NCBI GenBank assembly: GCA_017451645.1
Contig: JAFTNZ010000021.1
Span: forward strand, 181,715-245,714
Length of the DNA stretch: 64,000 nucleotides
Source of the DNA: Bacteroidaceae bacterium
GTDB lineage: Bacteria > Bacteroidota > Bacteroidia > Bacteroidales > Bacteroidaceae
Reading direction: 5' to 3'
Part shown: in pieces, positions 43,698 through 53,315 of the stretch
Numbering within the stretch: position 1 is the stretch's first letter
Layout of the letters: the number at the start of each line of letters is the position of its first letter
Program-made: the position numbers and the translations under genes
The notes under the pieces: generated by a model
What the model was told of the DNA's origin: nothing
Seen by the model: only the letters and a program-made list of their open reading frames with translations
Database searches by the model: none

Positions 43698-46600
43698 ATG
43701 TATATGCACGTTCGTTGTTGGTTGACGTTGTCCGTACTGTCTCTGTTTGTCATTTTGCAGTCGGCCAAAGCTGATGAGTTTGTTTCTATCGATTGGGACA
43801 GACTCCGGGTTGACTCAGTGTTGCCCTTTTACACGCACAGTTTCCCTTTGCCACAAGACTATATGTCCTATGATTACGATATCCGGTTAGAGTATCCGGA
43901 ATTCGAGAAAGTTTCTCAGAAAGAGGCTGTACAATTGGCCCGGTTAGAGGGAGTGCCCGAAGGGATGCCTGTTGTCAGGACATCGGTAGAAACTGTATCC
44001 AAACAAGGAATCCTCTATGCCGAATTGGTTCCTGTAGTGTGGCGCGAGGGAACTTTTCAGCGGTTGGTATCTGTCAAATTTACAATCGTTCGCAAACGGA
44101 AACCGGCTGTTGCTGCTATGGTTGGAACTTCCGAGGAAGAAGGCAGATATATTGCCTCGTCTGTCTTGTCACAAGGACGTTGGGTGAAGATTCGGATTTC
44201 AGAAAGTGGAGTCTATCGAATCACTCACAAAGAATTATCCTCCATGGGATTTAATCGCCCGGAGAAAGTGCGCCTGTATGGTCAAGGTGGACGGATGTTG
44301 TCTGAGAATAAAATACAGCATTGTGTGGATGACTTGAAGGAAGTCCCAATCTTTCGCAGAAATTCTGATTTCTTGTTTTATGCCCGCGGTACGGTGAAGT
44401 GGGCGCGTGATGGAAGCAGTTTTGTGCATTCGCAAAATACCTATTCTCGTCACGGTTACTATTTTTTGACAGAAAATGATTCCACACCTCCCATGGAGTT
44501 TATTCAGGCGCAGGCAGTTGAAGGAGGGAAGGAAGTCAAGACCTTTACAGACTATGCTCTTTATGAAAATGACGCTTTTCACTGGATTGAGCGTGGACGG
44601 CAGTTTTTTGAAAATTACGACTATAAGAATGGTCGTACCAAAAGCTATATTTTTGATTTGCCTGGGGTGACAGCTGAAGGCTATTCTATGGTAAAAGTAG
44701 CTTTTGGGTCGGATGATAGCAGTGGTTCTACCGTGGCCGTTTCTGTGAATGGTGAAGCATGTGGCAAGATGGATGTCCCTTTTTTGAACGTTTCCAAGAA
44801 CTCTTATACCAGATTCCGGACAAACGTCAAGACGTTGACAACTACTGGTAAATTGCTTCCACAGACAAATATCACGTTGACGCATACTTCACCATCGGTC
44901 TCTTCGGGACGTTTGGACTATATTGTGGTGAATTATACGCGCGAATTGGCTTTGAATGGTGCTTATACCTGTTTCCGGAGCAATGCTTCCGGCAAACAGA
45001 CATTTTCCATTTCCGCAGCAGATGCTAATACCCGTGTGTGGAAAATCTCTGATGGAGGTGCAGCCGGAGATATTTATACTGAATTGTCCGGTGTCTATGC
45101 CGATAATATATATAAGGTGGGTGACAATGCATCGTTGACAGATGAATATGTGGTATTTGATGCCATTGCTACCGGCTACCCTTCGGTGGAGGTGGTAGGT
45201 GAAGTGCCTAACCAGAATCTTCACGGATTGTCAGCGACGGATATGGTCATCGTTGTTCCCTCTTCAGCAACATGGCTCAGTCAGGCCGAACGCTTGGCCG
45301 AACTACATCGCAATTATGATTCTTTGCGGGTAGTGGTGGTGCGTGCCGACCAGATTTATAACGAGTTTTCTTCCGGAATGCCCGATGCCACGGCTATCCG
45401 TCGGTTCTTGAAGATGTTTTACGACAGGGCAAAGGTGGATGCTGATTTGCCCAAATACCTTTTGTTGTTTGCCGATTGTGCATCAGACAACCGTATGATT
45501 TCTGCAGCTTGGCGGAATTCCAGTCCGGATGACTATTTACCCTGTTTCCAGTCGGAGAACTCTTATAGCGAAACTACTTCGTTTGTGATGGAAGAATACT
45601 TTTGTCTGCTTGACGATGATGAAGGTTCTGAGTGGCGAGTGGCTCGTGCAGATGCCGCAGTAGGTCGTTTGACTGTCCACTCATTGGCTGAAGCCAAGAC
45701 GGTGGTGGACAAGATTGAAGCATATATGAGCGGACGCGATGCAGGTGTATGGCGAAGCCGTGTCTGTATGTTGGGTGATGATGGAGATGAGAATGGACAT
45801 ATGAAAGATGCTGATTGGGTTGCTGAACAGATTCAGGAGTCTAATCCGGACATGATGATAGAAAAAGTCTATTGGGATTGTTTTACGGTAGAGAAGAGTT
45901 CCAGTGGATTGCGTTATCCGGCGGTGACCCAACGTATGCGTGATATTTTGGCAGAAGGGACTTTGATGATGAACTACTCAGGTCATGGGCGTGCTGATGA
46001 ATTGTCGCATGAATTGGCTTGGGGAAGTGCGGAAATGGCTGCACTCACTTCGCCTCGTTTGCCCCTATGGGTGATGGCTGGTTGTGATATTGGCCCGATC
46101 GATTTACCTGAAGACAACATGAGCGAGATAGCTTTGCTCAATGAGAAAGGAGGAGCCGTCGCCGTCTTGGGTACCACCAGATCAACTTTCAGGGATAAGT
46201 CCAATTTACTTAACAAAGCCTTTTGCAAATATCTCTTTGCCGAGCGGCTTCCGATGGGAGAAGCTTTGCGGCGTGCCAAGAATGAGACTATTTCTTCTGT
46301 TTCAGAGAATCATCTTCATTTTGTCCTTATTGGCGATCCGGCTTTGCGTCTGGCTACTCCTGATGATTACCAGGTGAAAGTGACCGAGATAGATGGTTAT
46401 GCTGTTGCAGAAGGCGGAGACGTTGCATTACCCAAATTCAAGGCAGGCGCACAAGTTACCTTAAAAGGTGTTGTGGTGGATGCTTTCGGCAATCGGATGG
46501 ATGGATTTAATGGTTTGCTTTTCCCTACGCTCTACGACCGTAGGGAGAAAGTCGTTTGTCTGGGTAATGCTGTGGTAGATGAATTGTTCGAGTTTTGGGA

Positions 46601-47462
46601 TTACCCACGCAAACTCTATGCAGGCAGGGATTCTGTGCGTAATGGTGAATTTACGTTTACTTTTCCTATACCATTGGATATAAGCTATTCAGATGATAAT
46701 GGAGCCCTTTTCCTCTATGCAATCAATGATGCGCGCGAAGAAGCGCAAGGTTCTTTTACCGACTTCATCATTGGTGGCACAGAAGAAGGTTTGGTTAATG
46801 ATTCTGTCGGACCGGAAATCAACGTTTGGTTCAATACAACCGATTTCCTTCCAGGTGGAAGTACCAACGAGACTCCATTGCTTATGTTGGCATTGCATGA
46901 TGAAGATGGCATAAACACTACAGGTATCGGTGTAGGACATGACCTCATCGCCATAGTGGACAACGACCCACAAATGACCTATGTGCTCAACAGTTACTAT
47001 GCATCTGATGCTGGAGATTATACACGAGGCAGTGTAACTTTCAGTATGCCGGAACTGGCAGAGGGAGAACATACATTGATGGTTCGCGCATGGGATGTGA
47101 TGAATAATTCGTCAACGGTAGAAGTCCCGTTCTCTGTAGTCAAGGGACTGCGTCCATTGATGACGGATGTTTGGTGTACCGACAGTCCGGCCCGGACTTC
47201 CACTACTTTTGTGGTGACTCATGATCGTCCGCAGACTGCATTGGATGTTAAGATTGAAGTCTTTGATTTTGCAGGACGTATATTATGGGAACATACAGAA
47301 AGTGGAACCTCTTCAGGCAATGAGAGTCGCGTCATCTGGAATCTGGATACGACGAGTGGACAGCCCATAGGCAATGGGGTCTATCTTTACCGGGCCACTA
47401 TTTCGTCTGCAGGAGGAAGTGAAAGCTCGAAAACACGAAAAATCCTTGTTGGAAGACAATAA
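43698..47462 (+). CDS. porU: Type IX secretion system sortase PorU
   Basis: 1254 residues with a signal peptide (LSVLSLFVILQSAKADEF). N-terminal beta domain with VKIRISESGVYRIT; central gingipain-like C25 caspase fold about 500-890, with catalytic-type H763 (MNYSGHGRADELSHE) and C796 (WVMAGCDIGPID). The C-terminus has Ig-like domains and a final GNGVYLYRATI stretch. PorU works at the outer membrane, cutting the C-terminal domains of T9SS cargo and attaching A-LPS. It is followed by porV, its physical partner. Two cargo candidates are in this window. Confidence 0.93.
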   Translation: MYMHVRCWLTLSVLSLFVILQSAKADEFVSIDWDRLRVDSVLPFYTHSFPLPQDYMSYDYDIRLEYPEFEKVSQKEAVQLARLEGVPEGMPVVRTSVETVSKQGILYAELVPVVWREGTFQRLVSVKFTIVRKRKPAVAAMVGTSEEEGRYIASSVLSQGRWVKIRISESGVYRITHKELSSMGFNRPEKVRLYGQGGRMLSENKIQHCVDDLKEVPIFRRNSDFLFYARGTVKWARDGSSFVHSQNTYSRHGYYFLTENDSTPPMEFIQAQAVEGGKEVKTFTDYALYENDAFHWIERGRQFFENYDYKNGRTKSYIFDLPGVTAEGYSMVKVAFGSDDSSGSTVAVSVNGEACGKMDVPFLNVSKNSYTRFRTNVKTLTTTGKLLPQTNITLTHTSPSVSSGRLDYIVVNYTRELALNGAYTCFRSNASGKQTFSISAADANTRVWKISDGGAAGDIYTELSGVYADNIYKVGDNASLTDEYVVFDAIATGYPSVEVVGEVPNQNLHGLSATDMVIVVPSSATWLSQAERLAELHRNYDSLRVVVVRADQIYNEFSSGMPDATAIRRFLKMFYDRAKVDADLPKYLLLFADCASDNRMISAAWRNSSPDDYLPCFQSENSYSETTSFVMEEYFCLLDDDEGSEWRVARADAAVGRLTVHSLAEAKTVVDKIEAYMSGRDAGVWRSRVCMLGDDGDENGHMKDADWVAEQIQESNPDMMIEKVYWDCFTVEKSSSGLRYPAVTQRMRDILAEGTLMMNYSGHGRADELSHELAWGSAEMAALTSPRLPLWVMAGCDIGPIDLPEDNMSEIALLNEKGGAVAVLGTTRSTFRDKSNLLNKAFCKYLFAERLPMGEALRRAKNETISSVSENHLHFVLIGDPALRLATPDDYQVKVTEIDGYAVAEGGDVALPKFKAGAQVTLKGVVVDAFGNRMDGFNGLLFPTLYDRREKVVCLGNAVVDELFEFWDYPRKLYAGRDSVRNGEFTFTFPIPLDISYSDDNGALFLYAINDAREEAQGSFTDFIIGGTEEGLVNDSVGPEINVWFNTTDFLPGGSTNETPLLMLALHDEDGINTTGIGVGHDLIAIVDNDPQMTYVLNSYYASDAGDYTRGSVTFSMPELAEGEHTLMVRAWDVMNNSSTVEVPFSVVKGLRPLMTDVWCTDSPARTSTTFVVTHDRPQTALDVKIEVFDFAGRILWEHTESGTSSGNESRVIWNLDTTSGQPIGNGVYLYRATISSAGGSESSKTRKILVGRQ

Positions 47463-47566
47463 AAGTCAGTGAAGTAAGTTCTTATAAGAGTCGCTCCCTT
47501 TTTATGGGAGGATGCAGGATTATAAGATAAAGTAAAGGAAAACGAAGAATAAAGGAAAAGTTGAAG

Positions 47567-48733
47567 ATGAAGAAAATATCGGTTATTATGATGTTGCTGC
47601 TGTGGGTGTCGCAGCTTGTTCATGCTCAGAAAGAGCAGTTCAATCCTGTACAGACAGGGGTAAATTCACTTTCCATTGCTCCCGATTCGCGTGGTGGAGG
47701 AATGGGAGACGTAGGTGCAGCCACTGAAGCGGATGTCTATTCCCAATATTGGAATCCGGCCAAATACCCTTTCAATATTGCCCGTGCCGGTGTCGGCCTT
47801 TCTTACACACCTTGGCTTCGCAAACTTGTGAGTGATATAGACCTTGCTTATATGTCAGGTTTCTACCGCATTGGCGATTATTCTGCATTAAGTGGTTCTC
47901 TCCGTTATTTCTCGCTGGGAGAGGTTCCTGTTGACTATGATGCCAATGGCGAATCCATCAACTCTATCAATCCTTACGAGATGGCGGTCGATGTGGCTTA
48001 CTCGCGTATGCTGTCTGAAACATTTTCGGCAGCTGTAGCCCTTCGGTTCATTTATTCCGATTTGGCCTATAGTGAAGAGGAGGACATTACCCCGGGATCT
48101 GCATTTGCAGCAGATATCGCTTTCTATTATAATAACTACATCATGTTGGGACAGCGCGAGTGTATGCTTGGCTTGGGCTTGAATGCTTCCAATATAGGTA
48201 GCAAAATCTCTTATGATGAAGGCAACTCCAGTGAGTTCTTGCCTACCAACCTCCGTATCGGTGCTTCATTATTGATTCCGATTGACGACTACAACACTAT
48301 TTCGTTCAGTGCCGATGTCAGCAAACTGATGGTACCTACACGCCCAATGCAAGAAGAGGATGAAAGCGATCAGGATTATCAGGATCGTTTGCAGAAAGAT
48401 TACTATGACCAGTCTCCCATCAGCGGAATCTTCAAATCGTTTAATGATGCCCCCGGTGGTTTCAGCGAAGAGTTGAAGGAAATCCAGTGGAGTGTGGGTG
48501 CCGAATATATGTATAACAATCAATTTGCTTTGCGTGCAGGATATCATCACGAAGATCCTTATAAGGGAAACCGCAAGTATTATACCGTTGGTGCCGGTTT
48601 CAAGATGAGCGTATTTTCACTTGATGCCTCTTATGTCATATCTGTAGCTCAAACCAATCCGCTTGACCAGACATTGAGATTTTCTCTGTCGTTCGATTTG
48701 GATGGCATCCGTGATATTTTTGGCAGAAGATGA
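47567..48733 (+). CDS. porV: Type IX secretion system outer-membrane protein PorV
   Basis: 388 residues from ATG 47567, signal peptide to about 20 (LLLWVSQLVHAQK). A FadL-like outer-membrane beta-barrel with the PorV start SLSIAPDSRGGGMGDVGAAT and NPAKYPFNIARAGVGLSYTPWL. PorV shuttles cargo from the translocon to PorU. It is 104 bases after porU, with ispF following. The order porU-porV is the usual one. Confidence 0.93.
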   Translation: MKKISVIMMLLLWVSQLVHAQKEQFNPVQTGVNSLSIAPDSRGGGMGDVGAATEADVYSQYWNPAKYPFNIARAGVGLSYTPWLRKLVSDIDLAYMSGFYRIGDYSALSGSLRYFSLGEVPVDYDANGESINSINPYEMAVDVAYSRMLSETFSAAVALRFIYSDLAYSEEEDITPGSAFAADIAFYYNNYIMLGQRECMLGLGLNASNIGSKISYDEGNSSEFLPTNLRIGASLLIPIDDYNTISFSADVSKLMVPTRPMQEEDESDQDYQDRLQKDYYDQSPISGIFKSFNDAPGGFSEELKEIQWSVGAEYMYNNQFALRAGYHHEDPYKGNRKYYTVGAGFKMSVFSLDASYVISVAQTNPLDQTLRFSLSFDLDGIRDIFGRR

Positions 48734-48770
48734 CCGAGAATAGCAATAACTCCCCAAACTTTTATATCTT

Positions 48771-49247
48771 ATGAAGATACGTGTTGGTTTTGGCTTTGAT
48801 GTCCATCGTTTGGTTGAAGGGCGTGAATTGTGGTTGGGCGGTGTGCGTTTGGATCACGAGTTGGGCTTGTTGGGGCATTCCGATGCAGATGTGTTGATAC
48901 ATGCCATCTGCGATGCGTTGTTAGGAGCTGCCAATATGCGTGACATTGGTTATCACTTCCCCGACAATGCTGGAGAGTACAAGAATGTCGACAGCAAGAT
49001 ATTGTTGGAAAAGACTGTCTCTCTTATTGCAACTAAAGGCTATCGGGTGGGCAATGTCGATGCAACGGTTTGTGCCGAGCGTCCCAAGTTGAAAGCTCAT
49101 ATCCCTCATATCCGTGAGACTCTTGCCCAAGTGATGGGTATAGATGTGGATGATGTTTCCGTGAAGGCTACCACTACCGAGAAATTAGGCTTTACAGGTC
49201 GTGAAGAGGGAATTTCTGCTTATGCTACAGTGCTGATAGAGAAGTAG
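48771..49247 (+). CDS. ispF: 2-C-methyl-D-erythritol 2,4-cyclodiphosphate synthase IspF
   Basis: 158 residues, full length. Zinc-site residues are in GFGFDVHRLVEG (D8/H10-type) and HSDADVLIHAICDALLGAANMRDIG; the C-terminus has TTEKLGFTGREEGISAYA. It forms MEcPP in the MEP isoprenoid pathway. The gene follows porV by 37 bases, and an acyltransferase gene follows by 10. Confidence 0.97.
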   Translation: MKIRVGFGFDVHRLVEGRELWLGGVRLDHELGLLGHSDADVLIHAICDALLGAANMRDIGYHFPDNAGEYKNVDSKILLEKTVSLIATKGYRVGNVDATVCAERPKLKAHIPHIRETLAQVMGIDVDDVSVKATTTEKLGFTGREEGISAYATVLIEK

Positions 49248-49257
49248 TAGGACTATC

Positions 49258-50298
49258 ATGTTCAAATCTTTACAATCGCTCCGTTTCTTTTTTGCTCTGA
49301 TGATATTCTGTCATCATTTTGTACTTAATGATGGCAGGTTCTTGTTTGATGCAGGAGGAGACTGTGGGGTCGCCTTCTTTATGATACTGGGAGGGTTTGT
49401 TATGGCTCATGGTGTTGGTCCTCAAGTTTGTCGTCCGGATTTTAGCTATAAGACATACTTGACGAGGAGGTTGGCACGCATCTACCCGTTGCATTTGTCG
49501 TGTCTGTTGTTCTCCATTGTGTGGAATCACTCAAATTTTTCTCTCGTTTCTTTAGTGAAACTGTTGCCTGATTTTTTGTTGTTGCAGTCTTGGTTCCCTG
49601 AGAAAGATGTTTTCTTTGGAGGCAATGCGCTCTCTTGGTATTTGTCAGTATTGTTGTTCTTTTATGCTGTATTTCCTTTTATGTGGAGATTCTTGGTTCC
49701 CCTCCATGCTGGTAGAGTTTTCAGGTTGGTTATAGGCTGTTTGTTGGTCTATTTGTCATTGTTGTTATTGCTTCCTTCCTCGTTATGGCTTCCCATACTC
49801 TATGTTTCTCCTCTTGTACGTATATTGGATTTCTTGTGGGGTATGTTGTTGTATCGTGCTTACGAGTCACTGCGATGCAGATTCCGTTGTCACTCATTTT
49901 TTCTTAACAGTATATTGGAATTTTCCGTGTTGTTTATACTGATAATGTCTTTATGTCTTTATGACAAAGTTCCGGCATGTATAGCTCTTGCATGTTATTT
50001 TTGGCCCATAATGCTTTTGCTTGTGTTGCTGTTTGCTCTGTTTGAGGATGGTGGAGGTTGTGTCTCATGGTTGTTACATCGTCCGATTTTCCAAAAACTC
50101 TCAGCAGTAAGTTTTAGCTTTTATATGATTCATTTGCTGTTATTACGTGTGTTGGATTACGTTTGTTTCCGGATGGATGTGGCACTATCTGATCCTTTGC
50201 GTATTGTACTCTTTTTCTGCATTACATTGTCCGTAAGTTATGCTGTCCATTACTGGTATGAATTGCCAATATCCTCGTGGTTAAAGCGTCATTCATGA
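49258..50298 (+). CDS. Acyltransferase 3 family (OafA-like) membrane O-acyltransferase
   Basis: 346 residues with about ten TM helices. The N-terminal signature is FKSLQSLRFFFALMIFCHHF (RFxxAxxVxxxH type), followed by FMILGGFVMAHG and RRLARIYPLHL. Such proteins acetylate surface glycans or lipids from acetyl-CoA in the inner membrane. It lies directly after ispF and is AT-richer and more Leu/Phe-rich than the neighbours. The acceptor is unknown. Confidence 0.9.
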   Translation: MFKSLQSLRFFFALMIFCHHFVLNDGRFLFDAGGDCGVAFFMILGGFVMAHGVGPQVCRPDFSYKTYLTRRLARIYPLHLSCLLFSIVWNHSNFSLVSLVKLLPDFLLLQSWFPEKDVFFGGNALSWYLSVLLFFYAVFPFMWRFLVPLHAGRVFRLVIGCLLVYLSLLLLLPSSLWLPILYVSPLVRILDFLWGMLLYRAYESLRCRFRCHSFFLNSILEFSVLFILIMSLCLYDKVPACIALACYFWPIMLLLVLLFALFEDGGGCVSWLLHRPIFQKLSAVSFSFYMIHLLLLRVLDYVCFRMDVALSDPLRIVLFFCITLSVSYAVHYWYELPISSWLKRHS

Positions 50299-50366
50299 AA
50301 GAATATTCTCTTTACCTTGCACGAACATGATTATTGGACAAGATTCGGCCATGACGTGAGGTGTTG

Positions 50367-50981
50367 TCATTCTTCCATAGCAAAATCCAGTTTTAGCTGT
50401 CCGTCTCCCAAAAGATTGAAAGTCATCCGATGATAAGGGGTAGTGCCATGTGTGCGGATGCCCTCTCTGTGTTTCTTGGTCGGATACCCCTTATTCCCTT
50501 TCCAATCGTAGTACGGATACTCATCATGCAGATTGTTCATGTAGTCATCTCGATAGGTTTTGGCCAAAATGGATGCGGCTGCAATAGAAAGGTATTTTCC
50601 ATCCCCTTTTACAATGGTGGTGTGGGGCAGTTGCTGGTAAGGCTTGAATCGGTTACCATCCACAATCAACGCTTCTGGGCGTACCTTCAAGCCGTCTATG
50701 GCTCGGTGCATGGCCAATATGGATGCATTGAGGATGTTGATTTTGTCAATCTCCTGTGGCGAAACGATGCCCACGGCCCATGCCACAGCTTCGCGTTCTA
50801 TTACTTCTCGCAGTGCATAGCGTTGCCGTTCACTCAATTGTTTGGAATCATTCAGCAAATCGTTATGGAAGTCTTTGGGAAGTATGACTGCTGCTGCATA
50901 GACAGCACCGGCCAGACAGCCACGTCCGGCCTCATCGCATCCTGCTTCTATGATATCTTTGTTCAGGTATGGTAACAACAT
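50367..50981 (-). CDS. rnhB: Ribonuclease HII
   Basis: 204 residues. The catalytic acidic residues are in [15 protein letters not shown] (D/E pair), [10 protein letters not shown] follows, then an Asp in VDGNRF and [21 protein letters not shown]. It cuts the RNA of RNA-DNA hybrids, including single ribonucleotides in DNA. Minus strand, downstream of the tRNA-Asn pair and their terminator, convergent with the acyltransferase. Confidence 0.96.
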   Translation of the reverse strand: MLLPYLNKDIIEAGCDEAGRGCLAGAVYAAAVILPKDFHNDLLNDSKQLSERQRYALREVIEREAVAWAVGIVSPQEIDKINILNASILAMHRAIDGLKVRPEALIVDGNRFKPYQQLPHTTIVKGDGKYLSIAAASILAKTYRDDYMNNLHDEYPYYDWKGNKGYPTKKHREGIRTHGTTPYHRMTFNLLGDGQLKLDFAMEE

Positions 50982-51030
50982 AAATCTGTTTATTTATAGT
51001 CTGTAGGAATATTATACTCCCATTGATAAC

Positions 51031-51062
51031 AAAAGAGGATATATCATTACTGATACATCCTC
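51031..51062 (-). terminator. Terminator of the tRNA-Asn transcript
   Basis: Minus strand: GAGGATGTATC, loop AGTAAT, GATATATCCTC, then TTTTGTTAT. An 11-bp stem with one G-T pair. Confidence 0.75.
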
Positions 51063-51079
51063 CTTCTCCTTGTTTCTTG

Positions 51080-51153
51080 CGCTTCAGGATGGGCTTGAAC
51101 CAACGACCCCCTGATTAACAGTCAGGTGCTCTAACCAACTGAGCTACTGAAGC
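51080..51153 (-). tRNA. tRNA-Asn (GTT), copy 1
   Basis: 74 nt with discriminator G. Acceptor GCTTCAG/CTGAAGC, D-loop TAGCTCAGTTGGTTAGAGCA, anticodon stem CCTGA-CTGTTAA-TCAGG with anticodon GTT, and T-arm GTTCAAGCC. CCA is not encoded. Confidence 0.96.
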
Positions 51154-51185
51154 AGTGATTTTTTTATGAGAACGCTTTGCTTTTG

Positions 51186-51259
51186 CGCTTCAGGATGGGC
51201 TTGAACCAACGACCCCCTGATTAACAGTCAGGTGCTCTAACCAACTGAGCTACTGAAGC
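51186..51259 (-). tRNA. tRNA-Asn (GTT), copy 2
   Basis: Identical in sequence to the copy 106 bases away; the identity extends a few bases into the flanks, so it is a tandem duplication. The promoter is upstream at 51292-51323. Confidence 0.96.
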
Positions 51260-51291
51260 AGTGATTTCGATGTCTCTTTCGAAATTCGGTG

Positions 51292-51323
51292 CAAAAGTAA
51301 TGCATTATTTTTAATTGTGCAAT
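51292..51323 (-). promoter_or_regulatory. Promoter of the tRNA-Asn pair
   Basis: Minus strand: ATTG (51323-51320), 20-base spacer, TACTTTTG (51299-51292). Confidence 0.6.
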
Positions 51324-51410
51324 AAAATGGTCGAAAAAAACAAAGAAAAAATGCAAATCGTGCATTTGGTGGGCTTTTAGTGCAGTCTGAATGCTATGTA
51401 AAAGGAATGA

Positions 51411-51461
51411 AACGCAGATGACACGGTTTGCGATCTTATTTCAAACCGTGTCATCTGCGTT
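51411..51461 (-). terminator. Perfect 20-bp hairpin downstream of hisS
   Basis: AACGCAGATGACACGGTTTG (51411-51430) and its exact reverse complement at 51442-51461 enclose an 11-base loop. It starts 16 bases past the hisS stop. The T content after it is moderate (TTTCATTCCTTTTAC), so it may be a terminator or an mRNA-stabilising hairpin. Confidence 0.65.
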
Positions 51462-51476
51462 ATTGGCGGATAAAAA

Positions 51477-52838
51477 TCACTTCACAACAGCTGTCAGTTC
51501 ATCAGCTGTAAGCAGGCTCTGTTCTCCGGTTGCCATGTTTTTCAGCATGATTTTTCCTTCTGCCATTTCATTTTCACCGGCAATGGCTACGAAGGGGATA
51601 TTTTGGGAGTTGGCATAAGCCATTTGTTTCTTCATTTTACTGCTGTCTGGATAAATCTCCGAAGCTACTCCGGCAATGCGCAAATTGTTCAGCAGTGGAA
51701 GGCAATAGGCTACCTCTTTTTCTCCGAAGTTGACAAAAAGCACCCGTGTACCCGTTACGGCCTCTTTCGGATAGAGGTTGAGCTGATTCAACACATCGAA
51801 AATGCGGTCAGCACCGAATGATATTCCCACTCCGGAGATGCCTGGCATACCGAAGATGCCGGTCAGATTATCGTATCGTCCGCCTCCGGTGATGCTGCCT
51901 ATCTGCACATCAAGTGCTTTTACTTCGAATATGGCTCCGGTGTAGTAGTTCAGTCCCCGTGCCAAAGTCAGGTCAAGTTCTACTTCGTTATTCAAGCCGA
52001 TAGTTTCCAGTGTTTTGAGGATGTATTCACTCTCTTCCACTCCCTTGAGTCCTGTTTCGCTTCCGGCAAGCACCTCTTTCAGGGTTGCCAGTTTGTCGGT
52101 ATTGCTTCCGCTGAGTAGGATGATTGGCTGCAACTTGTCGATGGCTTCTTGGCTGATACCCTTCGACACTAATTCGGCATTCACGTTGTCCAGTCCTATT
52201 TTGTCGAGTTTGTCGATAGCCACGGTGATGTCAACGATTTTGTCTGCCTCACCGATAATTTCTGCAATGCCGCTTAATATCTTACGGTTGTTTATCTTGA
52301 TGCATACGCGGATTCCGAAGCGTGTAAACACCGTATCCACAATCTGCATCAGTTCCACTTCGTTCAGCAATGAGTCGCTGCCCACTACATCAGCATCGCA
52401 TTGGTAGAATTCACGGTAACGTCCTTTCTGTGGGCGGTCTGCTCTCCATACAGGCTGTATCTGATAACGTTTGAAGGGGAGGGCCAGTTCTTCACGATGC
52501 ATCACCACATAGCGGGCAAAAGGTACGGTGAGGTCATACCGGAGTCCTTTTTCGCAGAATTTCGAAGCCAGTTTGGTTGCGTTGCGGCTGAGCAGTTCTT
52601 CATCGGTAAGTCCTTTGAAATAGTCTCCTGAATTCTGTATTTTGAAGAGTAGTTTGTCTCCTTCTTCGCCATATTTTCCCATCAGTGTAGAGAGATTTTC
52701 CATGGCTGGTGTTTCTATCTGCTGAAAACCGTAAAGAGCATACACTTCACGAATGGTATTGAATATATAATTGCGTTTCGCCATCTCTACGGGAGAGAAG
52801 TCGCGCGTCCCCTTTGGGATACTTGGTTTTGCTGCCAT
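51477..52838 (-). CDS. hisS: Histidyl-tRNA synthetase
   Basis: 453 residues, class II synthetase. Motif 1 region near 40 ([14 protein letters not shown]), motif 2 ([32 protein letters not shown], read in parts, near 120), the histidine motifs ([28 protein letters not shown]), motif 3 ([16 protein letters not shown]), and an anticodon domain at the C-terminus. It charges tRNA-His. It lies 66 bases downstream of the tRNA-Val pair, with a terminator between. Confidence 0.97.
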   Translation of the reverse strand: MAAKPSIPKGTRDFSPVEMAKRNYIFNTIREVYALYGFQQIETPAMENLSTLMGKYGEEGDKLLFKIQNSGDYFKGLTDEELLSRNATKLASKFCEKGLRYDLTVPFARYVVMHREELALPFKRYQIQPVWRADRPQKGRYREFYQCDADVVGSDSLLNEVELMQIVDTVFTRFGIRVCIKINNRKILSGIAEIIGEADKIVDITVAIDKLDKIGLDNVNAELVSKGISQEAIDKLQPIILLSGSNTDKLATLKEVLAGSETGLKGVEESEYILKTLETIGLNNEVELDLTLARGLNYYTGAIFEVKALDVQIGSITGGGRYDNLTGIFGMPGISGVGISFGADRIFDVLNQLNLYPKEAVTGTRVLFVNFGEKEVAYCLPLLNNLRIAGVASEIYPDSSKMKKQMAYANSQNIPFVAIAGENEMAEGKIMLKNMATGEQSLLTADELTAVVK

Positions 52839-52864
52839 TGTTTTGTTGTTTTAGGGTTTATAAC

Positions 52865-52893
52865 AAAAAAGCACCACATTCAGTATGTGATGC
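52865..52893 (-). terminator. Terminator of the tRNA-Val transcript
   Basis: Minus strand: GCATCACAT, loop ACTGA, ATGTGGTGC, then six T residues. It separates the tRNA-Val genes from hisS. Confidence 0.82.
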
Positions 52894-52904
52894 TCTATTT
52901 TCGG

Positions 52905-52979
52905 TGGGCGCTGAGGGATTCGAACCCCCGACCCTCTGCTTGTAAGGCAGATGCTCTGAACCAGCTGAGCTAAGCGCCC
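52905..52979 (-). tRNA. tRNA-Val (TAC), copy 1
   Basis: 75 nt with discriminator A. Acceptor GGGCGCT/AGCGCCC, D-arm TAGCTCAGCTGGTTCAGAGC, anticodon stem CTGCC-TTACAA-GCAG with anticodon TAC, and T-arm GGGTTCGAATCCC. CCA is not encoded. Confidence 0.96.
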
Positions 52980-53022
52980 GAAAGGAACTTGCTTTTTATC
53001 GAAAGAGCCGGATGATTTTTTG

Positions 53023-53097
53023 TGGGCGCTGAGGGATTCGAACCCCCGACCCTCTGCTTGTAAGGCAGATGCTCTGAACCAGCTGAGCTAAGCGCCC
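53023..53097 (-). tRNA. tRNA-Val (TAC), copy 2
   Basis: Identical to copy 1, 118 bases upstream in the transcript. Both are driven by the promoter at 53124-53155. Confidence 0.96.
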
Positions 53098-53123
53098 GAG
53101 ACTCTTTCTTTTCAAAAGCGATG

Positions 53124-53155
53124 CAAAGGTATAGCTTTTCTTCGATATAGGCAAA
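53124..53155 (-). promoter_or_regulatory. Promoter of the tRNA-Val pair
   Basis: Minus strand: TTTG (53155-53152), 20-base spacer, TACCTTTG (53131-53124). A full consensus match. Confidence 0.8.
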
Positions 53156-53315
53156 CTTTTTGCTTTGTTTTTTTGAGTTTTTTTAATCTGCTATTGTAAG
53201 TGCTTGATAACCAACTGTAGTTTTCTTTGCCTTATTTCCCACTGCCTTCTCCTTATTTGTTAGGAGACAGATTATTTACACCTTATTATATATAGTATAG
53301 ATTAATCCGGTCCGG

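Noticed and set aside
51080-51259. Direct repeats of about 75 bases that could look like a CRISPR array
   Set aside because: Both units fold as tRNA-Asn; the similar pair at 52905-53097 folds as tRNA-Val.
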